From Roseiarcus sp963732155 (GTDB lineage Bacteria; Pseudomonadota; Alphaproteobacteria; Rhizobiales; Beijerinckiaceae), in contig CAVSYB010000006.1 of assembly GCA_963732155.1 (NCBI GenBank), forward strand, positions 186,001-250,000: a stretch of 64,000 nt of DNA, read 5' to 3'. This document shows positions 43,176 to 52,348 of the stretch, piece after piece (the stretch's first letter is position 1; every line of letters begins with the position of its first letter). The notes beneath the pieces were generated by a model that was given only the letters and a program-made list of their open reading frames with translations, was not told the DNA's origin and searched no databases. The translations under genes and the position numbers were made by a program.

Positions 43176-43841
43176 TTAATGCGGGCCGGGTTCAGCGACG
43201 ACTTTGCGAGGCCTCAGTCCATCGAGCACGCCGCGCTCGATCTCCCCGATCAGGTCATCGAGCGTGATTTCTGTTTCCGCAAAACCGTCCAGCAGCGCCA
43301 TGGACAGACCGTGCACCACCGACCATGCGAAAAACACGACCTTGGCCTGTTCGAGCGGATCCCCCGGTGAAACGGCGAAGGCGCCGGATTGCGCGCCGCG
43401 ATGAATGATCTCCTCGAGCACCGCCCTCGCCTCGTCGGCCGCCCGGCGCGCCTCGGCCGGTCGGCTGCCGGTCGACTTCGCCAGCGCCGGTCCGCACATC
43501 AGCCGGTAGAGCGCCGGGTTCTTCAGCGCGAGCTCGATATAGGCTCTGCCGCAAGCCAACAGAGCCTCGTCAGGCGCCGCGACGCCGCTGACCGCGAGGC
43601 GCAGATGGTCGCGCAATCGCTCGAAGCCCGCCGCCGCGACGGCGATCAGCAAGTCGTCGCTATCGGCAAAATGGTTGTACGGCGCGTTGTGGCTGACGCC
43701 GGCGCGTCGGGTGATTTCGCGGAGCGAGAAAGTCCAATCCTGCTTCTCGGTCACCAGCGCCAGCGCGGCGTCAATCAGCGAGCGGCGCAAATCGCCGTGG
43801 TGATACGGGCGGACGCCCACCGCCTTTCCGGTCTTTTTCAT
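43176..43841 (-). CDS. TetR-family transcriptional regulator
   Basis: A 221-residue repressor. The HTH lies at residues 13-62 (YHHGDLRRSLIDAALALV, SLREITRRAGVSHNAPYNHF), with a TetR_C-type ligand domain (AYIELALKNPALYRLMCG) after it. The ATG at 43841 is preceded by TGGAGTCTCG; a longer upstream frame crosses the operator and is rejected. It is divergent from the DUF1254 gene and probably controls it and itself. Confidence 0.94.
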   Translation of the reverse strand: MKKTGKAVGVRPYHHGDLRRSLIDAALALVTEKQDWTFSLREITRRAGVSHNAPYNHFADSDDLLIAVAAAGFERLRDHLRLAVSGVAAPDEALLACGRAYIELALKNPALYRLMCGPALAKSTGSRPAEARRAADEARAVLEEIIHRGAQSGAFAVSPGDPLEQAKVVFFAWSVVHGLSMALLDGFAETEITLDDLIGEIERGVLDGLRPRKVVAEPGPH

Positions 43842-43860
43842 CGAGACTCCAAATTCGATA

Positions 43861-43902
43861 TTGACAGCGTCCATATTCACGTATATAGACACTGTCCATA
43901 TT
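43861..43902. promoter_or_regulatory. Overlapping divergent promoters and TetR operator repeats
   Basis: Rightward: TTGACA (43861..43866), 17 bases, TATAGA (43884..43889). Leftward: TGGACA (43898..43893), 17 bases, TATGGA (43875..43870). Two direct repeats, GACAGCGTCCATATT (43863..43877) and GACACTGTCCATATT (43888..43902), cover both promoters. They start 25 bases apart and match at 13 of 15 positions, suggesting that two TetR dimers repress both genes. Confidence 0.65.
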
Positions 43903-44091
43903 GATGCCGGGCTGTCAAGCGCGGGTTTCGCAGGACAGCCCGGAATCGATTGCGCGGACCGCGCGACGCCCGGCGCGAGCCATCCGAACCGACGGGGAAT
44001 CTGCCGGAGACGCTTCGCCAGGAACGCTCGAGGACGCGCCCCTATCGACACCCGATGTTCGCCACCCGCCAAGACAACCGATGAGGAAGCC

Positions 44092-45612
44092 ATGAACTCG
44101 ATGATCAACAGACGTGCGCCGATGAGCCGACGGGCGCTTTTTGCCGGCGCCGGAGCCTTATCGATTTCGATCGCCGACGGCGGATCGATCTTAATCGCCA
44201 ATGCGGACGAGGCCTCGCAAAAGCCGGGCGCGCCGCAGGCCGGGCAAGCCGCGGGAGCCGACAGTTGGCTCGCCGCGCTCGCGCTGCAGGCCGCAACCTA
44301 CGCCGCTCCCATCGTCGCCATGTATAACTTGCGGGACACGACGTCCGTCGGGCGCGACGCCAAAGCGCCGCCGAACCAGATTTGGCGCATCCTGGACATC
44401 GCCAATCCGACGATTGCCGAACAGCTCGGCTATGTCACGCCCAACGTCAACGTGATCTACGGCTTCGGTTTCATGGATCTCGCCCAGCAGCCGATCATCC
44501 TGAGCGCGCCCGATTCCGGCAGGCGCTATTACATGGTCCAAATCTGCGACATGTGGACCAACGCCTTCGCCTATGTCGGCGGTCTCGCAACCGGCTACCA
44601 GGGCGGGACATTCGCATTGGTCGGACCCGGCTGGAAAGGCGAATTGCCGGGAGGCGTGACGCGCATCGATTGCCCGACGCGCTGGATCGAGCTTCAGCCG
44701 CGCGTGCATGTCAGGAACGCCGACGATCTCGCCGAGGCTCGAAAAGTGCTGAACGCGATCGCGGTCGAGAGCCTCGCGCAATATCGCGGCGGCCCGGCGC
44801 CGTCGGCGGCGGCCTATGACTACGCCACGCCGAAGGTCAATCCCAAGGTCGCCAGCAGCCTGATGCAGTTTGTCGACCCGTTGCAATTTTGGGAGATCTT
44901 CTCCGCGGCGATGAACGAAAATCCGCCGCCGGCGAACGAGATCGAAGCGATGCTGCCGCAGCTCAAATATCTCGGCGTCGAACTCGGCAAGCCGTGGAAA
45001 CGCGAAGACGTGCAGCCGCAAATCCTGAACCACATGAAAGCGGCGGCTGAGGGAATCGGCCCGATGATGATGCCGCTGCTGCCGTTCCTCGGAAACACGG
45101 CGAACGGCTGGAACATCCCGCCGGCCAATATCGGCATGCCGGGGGCGGATTACCCGGCCCGCGCCCTCGTCGCGGTGTTCGGCCTCACGTCGAATACGAC
45201 CCGGGAGGCGATCTACTACACCTCCGTTTCGGACGGCGCCGGCAAGGCGCTCAGCGGCGCCAATCGCTATGCGCTGACGTTCAAGGCGAAGACGCCCTGC
45301 ATCGCGGCGGTCTCACCCGGCTTCTGGTCGGTCACCGCCTATGACAGCGCCACCGGCTATACGATCGCCAATCAGATCGGTCGCTATGCGCTCGGCGGCG
45401 ACAGCGAGCTCGCCCGCGACGCCGACGGGTCGTTCACGATCGACGTTCAGCGCGACGATCCCGGCCCGGCGCGGCGATCGAATTGGCTGCCGGTCTCGTC
45501 GAAGCCGTTTTATCTGATCATTCGCGTCTATGCGCCGACGCCGAACGTCGCCGAAGGCCTTAAAGACCCGACGACCTTTCAAGGGCCGCCGCCGATCTTG
45601 CGAGTGGGATGA
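44092..45612 (+). CDS. DUF1254/DUF1214 domain protein, exported
   Basis: A 506-residue protein with an N-terminal Tat-like signal (MSRRALFAGAGALSISIADG). The DUF1254 half contains YNLRDTTSVG, DIANPTIAEQLGYVTPNVNVIYGFGF and YYMVQICDMWTNAFAYVGG. The C-terminal DUF1214 half contains AVSPGFWSVTAYDSATGY and the end NWLPVSSKPFYLIIRVYAP. No enzymatic role is established for the family. GAGGAAGCC precedes ATG 44092. Controlled probably by the divergent TetR gene. Confidence 0.92.
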   Translation: MNSMINRRAPMSRRALFAGAGALSISIADGGSILIANADEASQKPGAPQAGQAAGADSWLAALALQAATYAAPIVAMYNLRDTTSVGRDAKAPPNQIWRILDIANPTIAEQLGYVTPNVNVIYGFGFMDLAQQPIILSAPDSGRRYYMVQICDMWTNAFAYVGGLATGYQGGTFALVGPGWKGELPGGVTRIDCPTRWIELQPRVHVRNADDLAEARKVLNAIAVESLAQYRGGPAPSAAAYDYATPKVNPKVASSLMQFVDPLQFWEIFSAAMNENPPPANEIEAMLPQLKYLGVELGKPWKREDVQPQILNHMKAAAEGIGPMMMPLLPFLGNTANGWNIPPANIGMPGADYPARALVAVFGLTSNTTREAIYYTSVSDGAGKALSGANRYALTFKAKTPCIAAVSPGFWSVTAYDSATGYTIANQIGRYALGGDSELARDADGSFTIDVQRDDPGPARRSNWLPVSSKPFYLIIRVYAPTPNVAEGLKDPTTFQGPPPILRVG

Positions 45613-45658
45613 GCCGGAACAGGATGAAAGCCAAGTCTGGCGGCGCCGCGGCGTCTTG

Positions 45659-45753
45659 GCCGGGCTTGTCCCGGCCATCCACGCGGCCCAGCTTCCGTGA
45701 AGCTTGAAAGGACATCGCAACGGGACGGCGTGGATGGCCGGGACAAGCCCGGC
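45659..45753. repeat. Perfect 26-bp inverted repeat
   Basis: The left arm (45659..45684, starting GCCGGGCTTGTCCCGGCC) and right arm (45728..45753) are exact reverse complements, separated by 43 bases. It lies in the gap after the DUF1254 gene. It resembles palindromic intergenic repeats I recall from Rhizobiales and could also fold as a strong stem in RNA. Confidence 0.85.
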
Positions 45754-45876
45754 GGCTTTCACGCAGCTACCTCTCAGAGCATTTCGATCAGTTGGCAATA
45801 CCGGGACCTCGATTTACGATGTTACGTCTGTATGGGCGGCGCGCGTGAAGGAAATGCGCCCGCGATAGGTGGCCGG

Positions 45877-46320
45877 ATGGCGCGGGCAGTCGCAGGCATC
45901 CTCACGATCGGCGCGATCGGCGTCGCGGCGTGGTTCATGCCTCAACAGCCGGTCCGGACTGGGGCGGTGATCGCGCCCGTTTCTGACAGTGCCGACCATA
46001 AAGGGCGCAGCCCAGAAAATAATGCAGACTTTTCGGGAGCCCTTGCGGCCTATCTGCTGCGTGCGAGCCTACGCGATCCTGATTCGTTGGTGATCGAGGA
46101 CATCTACTCTCGCGTGCCGGCAACGGCCGTCTGCATGCGTTACAGAGCGAAAAATGGCTTTGGCGGATATGTTCGCGAGCAGATCGTATTGTTCAATCTG
46201 AGCCTTACGAGAAACGCTGCAGTTTGGAACAAGCAATGCGCAGGGTCCGGATTTCGCCAAATTTCTTCTTGGAACATGGGCATTTATGAGCAGGCTATCC
46301 GAGAGCGGCTGTCCCGATAA
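45877..46320 (+). CDS. Hypothetical membrane-anchored or exported protein
   Basis: About 147 residues with an N-terminal hydrophobic segment (VAGILTIGAIGVAAWFM) and a soluble remainder. The soluble part has RDPDSLVIEDIYSRVPATAVCMRYRAKNG (in part DPDSLVIEDI) and two Cys residues that could pair. ATG 45877 follows AGGTGG; an upstream ATG at 45832 is possible. No family recognised. Composition shifts toward AT here and into the next gene. Confidence 0.6.
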   Translation: MARAVAGILTIGAIGVAAWFMPQQPVRTGAVIAPVSDSADHKGRSPENNADFSGALAAYLLRASLRDPDSLVIEDIYSRVPATAVCMRYRAKNGFGGYVREQIVLFNLSLTRNAAVWNKQCAGSGFRQISSWNMGIYEQAIRERLSR

Positions 46321-46365
46321 AGGGCCTCGCGCAGTTCCGGGTCAGGAAGAGTGCAGGGAAAAAGT

Positions 46366-47337
46366 ATGGAGTGTTGGCAAAAGCAACTCATCCGAAGCCT
46401 GTTTCACTACTCAAGAAAACGGATGAACATCGAACGCGCCTTTATAGTCAAGACCCCTCACATCCCCAAGCGTCTCTATAAATACAGACAGTTCACTCGC
46501 AATCACGTAGATGCATTGGAGAAGAATGTTCTCTGGATGTCTTCCCCGGATAATTTCAACGATCCTTTTGACTCTACTGTCTCATTTGATCCTAATCGTT
46601 TTCTAGTCGAAAATCAGTCGGTTGACGGTTTTGTCGCTATGACAAATGAGTTGCAGAGAACGGTAACGGCGGGAGGAACATGGCGGCCCAAGACGCTCGT
46701 GAATCCGATAACTCAAAGAGAATGGCGGAGACGCGTCGTCACGGAGTTACTTAAGGATATTGACGACTCAACGAAAGTAAAATTCGCTGAATTCGTAGAG
46801 ATCTATTTTAATAGACAGACAGACGTTTTGGTTAGAAACCTGAGCGACGGTTTTCGTAAGGGCTATAGCGTTATTTCATTATCGGTTAACTGCTGCTCTA
46901 CACAGATGTGGTCTCATTATTCTGATAAACACAGAGGGTTCGCCATAGAATACGACTACGAAGCGCTTCCACACGATGATTTACGCAAGCGTCTTTGCTT
47001 TCCCGTATTTTATACCAAGAAGCTAAGAGACGCTACTCGCTATCTTGCTGACATGTCCGATTTCAACAATTTGTTTGGGCAGTATATTTGCCTAATCAAG
47101 GAAGACCAATGGGCGTATGAGAAAGAGTGGCGAATCATATACGCTATCGGGCCGTCACACGCCAACTTCGAATTGACGATGCCCCAGCCCACTGCGATCA
47201 TCCTAGGCTCTCAAGTCAAAAAGGCCGATGAGGATGCAATGTCAGCCCTCTGCCAAACCCATGGAATTCCTCTAAGGAGAATAATTCAGCGGTCCGGCAC
47301 GTTCGATCTCTCAGCAGAAGATGTCCCGCTTTCATAG
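46366..47337 (+). CDS. DUF2971 domain protein, GC-poor, probably acquired
   Basis: A protein of about 323 residues. Typical DUF2971 features are RLYKYRQFTRNHVDALE, SSPDNFNDPFDS, SLSVNCCSTQMWSHYSDKHRG, FAIEYDY and WAYEKEWRIIY. The codon and base composition is far less GC-rich than the neighbouring genes, which argues for recent transfer. The function is unknown; DUF2971 genes often occur in accessory islands. Starts at GTG 46351 and ATG 46423 are alternatives. Confidence 0.85.
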   Translation: MECWQKQLIRSLFHYSRKRMNIERAFIVKTPHIPKRLYKYRQFTRNHVDALEKNVLWMSSPDNFNDPFDSTVSFDPNRFLVENQSVDGFVAMTNELQRTVTAGGTWRPKTLVNPITQREWRRRVVTELLKDIDDSTKVKFAEFVEIYFNRQTDVLVRNLSDGFRKGYSVISLSVNCCSTQMWSHYSDKHRGFAIEYDYEALPHDDLRKRLCFPVFYTKKLRDATRYLADMSDFNNLFGQYICLIKEDQWAYEKEWRIIYAIGPSHANFELTMPQPTAIILGSQVKKADEDAMSALCQTHGIPLRRIIQRSGTFDLSAEDVPLS

Positions 47338-47603
47338 GGATCTCTAGTGCAAGATTAAGCCGGCCAGATAGAAATCGACTCTAGAGTGTTCACCTGGCGT
47401 GCGAGTTTGCAGGCGACCTTTCGACCGAATTGACAGCTACCAGTTTCATCGCCGCCGGGCGCTGGCGGAAATGAGGGCTCGTTGCCGATCATTCTCATAG
47501 TTGTAGCGGCTGTTCCAAACGCGCCGCGAGGCGTCGCCGTGAGCCCGGCGCTCTGGCAAGATGGCGAGCCAATTCGCCGTCGGAAGAGGACGAGCCGCTG
47601 CCC

Positions 47604-47882
47604 ATGACTCGCCAACTGGACCTGTTCGGGGAAAGCCAGCCGGAAATTTCGGGCATAGGAGAGTCGACGGCCGTCTATCGCGCCGATCCGGACGAGGTCC
47701 GCGCCGAACTGCTGCGCGTGCTCGCGAAACTCCGGGCGGCGCAGAGCTTTCCGTGGGACGCGCGCCGCACGCTCTACTGGCGCACCGTCTTCCCGCAGAT
47801 GACCAACTGGCTGCCGGACGCCGAGGCGGCGCAATTGCGCTTCGAGTTCGAGACGGAAATCCAGCGGCTGGAGGCGGCCTAG
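47604..47882 (+). CDS. Conserved small hypothetical protein
   Basis: A 92-residue cytoplasmic protein starting MTRQLDLFGESQP, with RADPDEVRAELLRVLAKLRA and a conserved-looking WRTVFPQMTNWLPDAEAAQL. I recall similar proteins in Rhizobiales but no function. GC-rich like the chromosome, so it is not part of the GC-poor insert before it. A 266-base gap (47338..47603) precedes it, in which I see nothing. Confidence 0.72.
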   Translation: MTRQLDLFGESQPEISGIGESTAVYRADPDEVRAELLRVLAKLRAAQSFPWDARRTLYWRTVFPQMTNWLPDAEAAQLRFEFETEIQRLEAA

Positions 47883-47914
47883 CGCGTGCTTCGATGGCAA
47901 TTGACGGCGCCGTC

Positions 47915-48063
47915 CGTCATTGCGAGCCTAGCGAAGCAATCCCGAAACGCGCCGGCTGTTGATTGCGTCCGCGCATCGCGGCAGGTTGGAACGTCGCGCC
48001 GATAGACAGCGCGCCGCGGAGCCGGAGAGGTTGCTGGATTGCTTCGCTTGGCTCGCAATGACG
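47915..48063. repeat. Dispersed inverted-repeat element, copy 2
   Basis: Arms GTCATTGCGAGCCTAGCGAA and its near-complement GCTTCGCTTGGCTCGCAATG (21 of 22 positions pair over the outer arms) enclose about 105 bases, with inner GCAATCC / GGATTGC cores also inverted. Related to the element at 521..612. It fills the gap between the small hypothetical gene and the ABC ATPase gene. Confidence 0.8.
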
Positions 48064-48129
48064 ATGGTGGTCGGTCAGAATAGCGAGTCCTGCGCGCCGG
48101 CCTCGGCCCAGGTTGTCCCGCCCCTGCCC

Positions 48130-48894
48130 CTACGACGCCAGCTCCACGCCCACCAGGTCCTCCGGCACGCCCGAGACGATCAGCTCCAGCACTTCCCGCT
48201 CGACGGTCAGCGCGATTTCGCGGTCGCCGACGTTGCGGCCGCGTTTGAGGACCATCACGCGGTCGCCGACTTCGAAAATGTCGGTCATGCGATGCGAGAT
48301 GATGACCTGGGCGACGCCGTGGCGTTTCAATTCCAGCATGGTCTCGAGCAGGCGCTTGGTGGCGGTCACCGACAGGTTGGCGGTCGGCTCGTCGAAGATC
48401 ACCACCTTGGGCGCGAACGAAATCGCGCGGGCGATCGCCACCGATTGCTGGCGCCCGCCGGACAGGCTCTCGACCTTCTGGTAGACCGAGTTCACGTCGA
48501 CCTTCAGGCGGGTGAGGATTTCGCGGGCGTTGCGGTGCATGCGCGCGCGATCGACGAACAGGCCGAAGCGCAGCGGCCAGCGCCCGAGGAAGATGTTCTG
48601 GCCGACGTCGAGATTGCCGCACAAAGCGAAGTCCTGGTAGATCATCTCGATGCCGCGGTCGCGGCTTTCGTGCGGGCTCCTGAAGCGCACCGGCTCGCCG
48701 TCGATCAATATCTCGCCGGCGTCGCGCTGATAGGCGCCGGTGAGAATTTTCATCAGCGTCGATTTGCCCGCCGAATTGTCGCCGACGAGGCCGAGCACCT
48801 CGCCGGGCATCAGCCGCAGGTTGACGTTGACCAGCGCCTGCACCGGCCCGAAGCTCTTGGTGATGCCGCGCATCTCGACGATCGGGGTCGTCAT
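48130..48894 (-). CDS. Sugar ABC transporter ATPase (CUT2, single-domain)
   Basis: A 254-residue ATPase energising the adjacent fused permease. Walker A is GDNSAGKST (with Ser where most have Gly), the Q-loop is IYQDFALC, the signature is ESLSGGRQQ, Walker B is VVIFDEPTANLS and the switch is ISHRMTDIF. Most CUT2 ATPases are double-domain; this is the single-domain FrcA-like type. Its start overlaps the permease stop by 4 bases, so it is the last gene of the three-gene operon. Confidence 0.95.
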   Translation of the reverse strand: MTTPIVEMRGITKSFGPVQALVNVNLRLMPGEVLGLVGDNSAGKSTLMKILTGAYQRDAGEILIDGEPVRFRSPHESRDRGIEMIYQDFALCGNLDVGQNIFLGRWPLRFGLFVDRARMHRNAREILTRLKVDVNSVYQKVESLSGGRQQSVAIARAISFAPKVVIFDEPTANLSVTATKRLLETMLELKRHGVAQVIISHRMTDIFEVGDRVMVLKRGRNVGDREIALTVEREVLELIVSGVPEDLVGVELAS

Positions 48895-51182
48895 GTCTCG
48901 TGCTCCCTTGCGCGCCCGGCCGGCGCCTCGCCGCCCCGCGTCCGGCCGAACCATTGGCCGAGAATGTTGTTCTGGCGCAGCCAGATGTCGCCGACCACGG
49001 CGATCAGCAGGATGGCGCCGATGAACACGTTCTGCCATTCCTGCGGCAGCACGAAAGAGCCGCCGTTGTTCATGATGATCTGCAGCGACAGCAGCGAGCG
49101 GATCAGCGTGATGACGCCGGCGCCCGCCATCGAGCCGATCATCGTGCCGTAGCCGCCGAAGATCGAGCCGCCGCCGATGATGATCGAAGAAATCGCGTCG
49201 AGTTCGCGCAACTGGCCGGCGGTCGGAATGAAGCTGCGATAGAACGCGTCGTAGATCACCCCGCCGCACGCCGCCAGCGTCGCCGAGACGACCATCGCGG
49301 TGAAGCGGACGCGCCGGGTGTCGACGCCGGCGAAACTCGCCGCGCGCTGGTTGCCGCCGATCGCGTAGACCTTCTGGCCGAACGGGGTCTGGGCGAGCAC
49401 GACGCCGCCGATCAGCGCCACCACGATCACGAAGATCGTCTGCACGCTGACCGCCTTGGCGACCGCCAGCAGCCAGCCATGGTCGGGCGCCACGCCCCAT
49501 GCGTTGAGCAGTTCGTAGAGACTGCGCCCGATCAGGTTGTAGGATTCGGGAAAGCCGTTGAGCTGGGTGCCCGCGACGATCGACGACCCGACGCCGCGCG
49601 CCCAGTAGAACGTGCCGAGCGTCGCGATGAAGGCGGGCAGGCCGACATAGGCGGTCAGCCAGCCGTTGATCGCCCCGGCCAGCACGCCGACGACGATCGC
49701 GGCGAGGACGGCGACGAACGGGCCAAGCTCGGTGTCCTTCATGATCACCGCCGCGACGGCGCCCGACAGCGCCAGCACCGAGCCGACGGAAAGATCGATG
49801 TCGCCGTTCGCCATGACGAAGGTCAGGCCGACCGCCAGCAGCGCGATCTCGGAAAAGGCGAGCAGGATGGTGAAGGAATTGTCGAGGCCCTCCCAGTAAT
49901 CGGGCCGCGCCCACAGACCGAACAGCCAGAGCACGACGACCAGGATCACCGCCGCCGCGTCGCGCCGGTAGATGAACGCGGCGAGCCCGCGCTTGCCGAG
50001 GCCGCGCGCCTGCACCGTCGTGCCGCGGGTCTGCGCGCCGGCGATGGCGATGCCGCCGAGATCGGGAATCGGCGGCGGCGGCAGGCCGCGCAGCCGCGCC
50101 CACAGCCGCGGGACGACGCGGCGGCGCACCAGCCAGGGCTCGATCATCACCGCGGCGATCAGCACCACCCCGAGGAAGGCCGGCACGGCGCCCGGCGGCA
50201 ATTGCGCCACCGCCGCGACCTCCATCTTCTCGCCGCCGACGTCGATGATGCGGGTGATCGGCACGCCCTCGCGCAGCACCTTGTCGATCAGGCCGATGAA
50301 CACCGCGCCGAGGCACGAGCCGATCACCCGGCCGCGCCCGCCGAAGATCGCCGCGCCGCCGACCACCACCGCCGCGATGGCGATGAGTTCGGCGCCGATG
50401 CCGTAGGTCGGATCGGCGTCCTTGCTCTGCGCGACGTTCATCAATCCTGCGACGACGGCGCACAGCGAGGACAGGATGTAGGAGCGCATGCGCACGAAGC
50501 GCGTGTTGATGCCGGCGTAGCGCGCCGCCTGTTCGTTGCCGCCGGTGGCGTAGGTCGTCCAGCCGATCGACGTATAGGCGAGCGTCACGGCGGCGACCGC
50601 CGCGATCACCAGGAAAATGACGATCTGGTTGTTGACGCCCAGCGCGTTGTCCTCGCCGAGCCGGAAAAAATCGCCGAATCGCTGCGCCTTGATCTCGAAC
50701 GCGATGTTCTTGCCGCCGGTCAGGCCGAGCAGCACGCCGCGGCCGATGAACAGCATGGTCAGCGTGGCGATGAAGGCGGGGACTTCGAGAACGGTGACGA
50801 GGACGCCGTTGATCACGCCGATCGTCAGACCCAGAACCAGACACCAGATCACCGCGGTGTGGACGTCGAGGTCGAAATAGGTCGGCGCGAACAGCATGCC
50901 GAAGAACGTCGCGGTCAGGCCGAAGGTCGAGCCGACCGACAGATCGAGCTCCCGGTTGACCAGAACGAAGGTCATGCCGATCGCCATCACGCCGTAGCGC
51001 GAGGCGTCGCGCATCACCGAGAACAGCGCGTCGGCCGAGCCGAAGAACGCCGGATTGAGGTAGAGGCCGCCGAGATAGAGCAAGGCCATGATGGCGAAAA
51101 GGCCGACCTCCCAGCTCCCGAACAGGAGCGATTTTTCGCGTCCGCTCTCGGCCGGGGACGTGACGATCGCCACAGCGCTCAT
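48891..51182 (-). CDS. CUT2 sugar permease, two RbsC-type domains fused in one chain
   Basis: A 763-residue inner-membrane protein with two full RbsC/FrcB-like domains in tandem. Each has its own EAA-like region and signature: MTFVLVNRELDLSVGSTFGL then GGAAIFGGRGRVIG in the first (about residues 25-350), and LTFVMANGDIDLSVGSVLAL then GGGSIFGGYGTMIG in the second (about 410-750). The linker (residues 350-410) is basic and Pro-rich. A single subunit probably replaces the usual homodimer. ATG 51182; the substrate-binding gene lies 92 bases upstream. Confidence 0.93.
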   Translation of the reverse strand: MSAVAIVTSPAESGREKSLLFGSWEVGLFAIMALLYLGGLYLNPAFFGSADALFSVMRDASRYGVMAIGMTFVLVNRELDLSVGSTFGLTATFFGMLFAPTYFDLDVHTAVIWCLVLGLTIGVINGVLVTVLEVPAFIATLTMLFIGRGVLLGLTGGKNIAFEIKAQRFGDFFRLGEDNALGVNNQIVIFLVIAAVAAVTLAYTSIGWTTYATGGNEQAARYAGINTRFVRMRSYILSSLCAVVAGLMNVAQSKDADPTYGIGAELIAIAAVVVGGAAIFGGRGRVIGSCLGAVFIGLIDKVLREGVPITRIIDVGGEKMEVAAVAQLPPGAVPAFLGVVLIAAVMIEPWLVRRRVVPRLWARLRGLPPPPIPDLGGIAIAGAQTRGTTVQARGLGKRGLAAFIYRRDAAAVILVVVLWLFGLWARPDYWEGLDNSFTILLAFSEIALLAVGLTFVMANGDIDLSVGSVLALSGAVAAVIMKDTELGPFVAVLAAIVVGVLAGAINGWLTAYVGLPAFIATLGTFYWARGVGSSIVAGTQLNGFPESYNLIGRSLYELLNAWGVAPDHGWLLAVAKAVSVQTIFVIVVALIGGVVLAQTPFGQKVYAIGGNQRAASFAGVDTRRVRFTAMVVSATLAACGGVIYDAFYRSFIPTAGQLRELDAISSIIIGGGSIFGGYGTMIGSMAGAGVITLIRSLLSLQIIMNNGGSFVLPQEWQNVFIGAILLIAVVGDIWLRQNNILGQWFGRTRGGEAPAGRAREHET

Positions 51183-51274
51183 GGGTCGGTGTGCTCGCAA
51201 CGGGGATGGCGGAGGGAGGTTCGCAAGGGCGTGGCGGAGGGCCGCTCGGCCCCCCGCCCTGCGACGGCGCGCGT

Positions 51275-52348
51275 TCAGTTTTCGTAGCGCTTGCCGACCT
51301 TGGCGACGTTGTCCTTGGTCACCAACTGGGCGCGCGTGTCGAGATTGGCCGCGGCGATGTTGCGGTCGATCTGCAAGTAGAGCTGCATGACCGGATAGAA
51401 GCCCTGCAGGAACGGCTGCTGGCCGAGCGAACCCATCAGCGCCCCGGTCTTGATCGCCTCGAGCTGCTTGGGCCCGAGATCGAAGCCGTAGGAGCAGATC
51501 TTGCCGTTCAGCTTGAGCTGCGAGATCGCGTCGCCGATCGCCGGCGTCACGCCGCCGTTCGGGCCGAACAGGCCGACCACGTCCTTGCGGCTCTCGATCA
51601 GTTGCACGATCGGGCCCGCGGTGATGTCGGTGCCGACGTCGACGCCGATGTTGTTGGGGCCGGCGTCGACCTTGAAGTCTTTGAGGCGGTTGGCCGCCTT
51701 CAGCGCCTTCAGGGTCGCCTCGAACGCCGCGGTGACGCGGTGGTTCACTTCGATGTTGCCGACCGGCACGGTGTTGGGGAACAGGATCGAGCCGCCCTTG
51801 ATGTTGTTTTTGATCAGGCATTTGACGATCGCTTCGCCGCCGATCGCCGCGGCCGACGCGTCCTGGCCGGTGTGGCTGATGTTGCTGCGGTCGTAGAGGG
51901 TCGGATCGAAGGAATTGGTGGTGGCGACCACGACGCCCTTTTCCTCGAGCTTCTTGACGATGTCGTCGTAGGCGCCGACCTGCGGCGTCGTCATGATCAC
52001 GCCGTTGATGGTGGGATCGTTGACGATCTGGTTGAGGATCTGGATTTCGCGCGGGATGTCGTCGACCGGCAATTCCGAGCCGAGCCGGATCAGGTTGATG
52101 CCGAACGCATTGGCGGCGACCTGGGCGCCGACGTAAACGGGATCGAAGAACCCGTTGCCGGCGGTGTGGGTGATGATCGCGAAGGTGAGCGGCTTGCCGT
52201 CCTTCTTGGTGGTCGGCGCTTCCTTCGCGGCGTCCTCGAACGAATATCCGCCGACCGCCTTGTTGATGGCGCCCGACTGGGCGAAGGCGCCGGACCCCCA
52301 GAGAAGGGCGACCGACGCGACAATGCCAAAACTGACCAGATTCCTCAT
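51275..52348 (-). CDS. Sugar ABC transporter substrate-binding protein (CUT2)
   Basis: A 357-residue periplasmic binding protein of the RbsB type. A signal peptide (MRNLVSFGIVASVALLWGSGAFA-QS) is followed by TFAIITHTAGNGFFDPVYVGA, the hinge region IMTTPQVGAYDDIVKKLEEKG, and VVATTNSFDP. C-terminal SYGFDLGPKQLEAIKTGALMG is typical. GGGAGGAAATAGG precedes ATG 52348. First gene of the operon with the fused permease and ATPase. Ligand unknown; pentoses or related compounds are common in this family. Confidence 0.95.
   Translation of the reverse strand: MRNLVSFGIVASVALLWGSGAFAQSGAINKAVGGYSFEDAAKEAPTTKKDGKPLTFAIITHTAGNGFFDPVYVGAQVAANAFGINLIRLGSELPVDDIPREIQILNQIVNDPTINGVIMTTPQVGAYDDIVKKLEEKGVVVATTNSFDPTLYDRSNISHTGQDASAAAIGGEAIVKCLIKNNIKGGSILFPNTVPVGNIEVNHRVTAAFEATLKALKAANRLKDFKVDAGPNNIGVDVGTDITAGPIVQLIESRKDVVGLFGPNGGVTPAIGDAISQLKLNGKICSYGFDLGPKQLEAIKTGALMGSLGQQPFLQGFYPVMQLYLQIDRNIAAANLDTRAQLVTKDNVAKVGKRYEN

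Noticed and set aside
48900..51287. 795-codon plus-strand frame
   Set aside because: It is antisense to the fused permease, with low-complexity Asp/Arg/His-rich translation and no domain.
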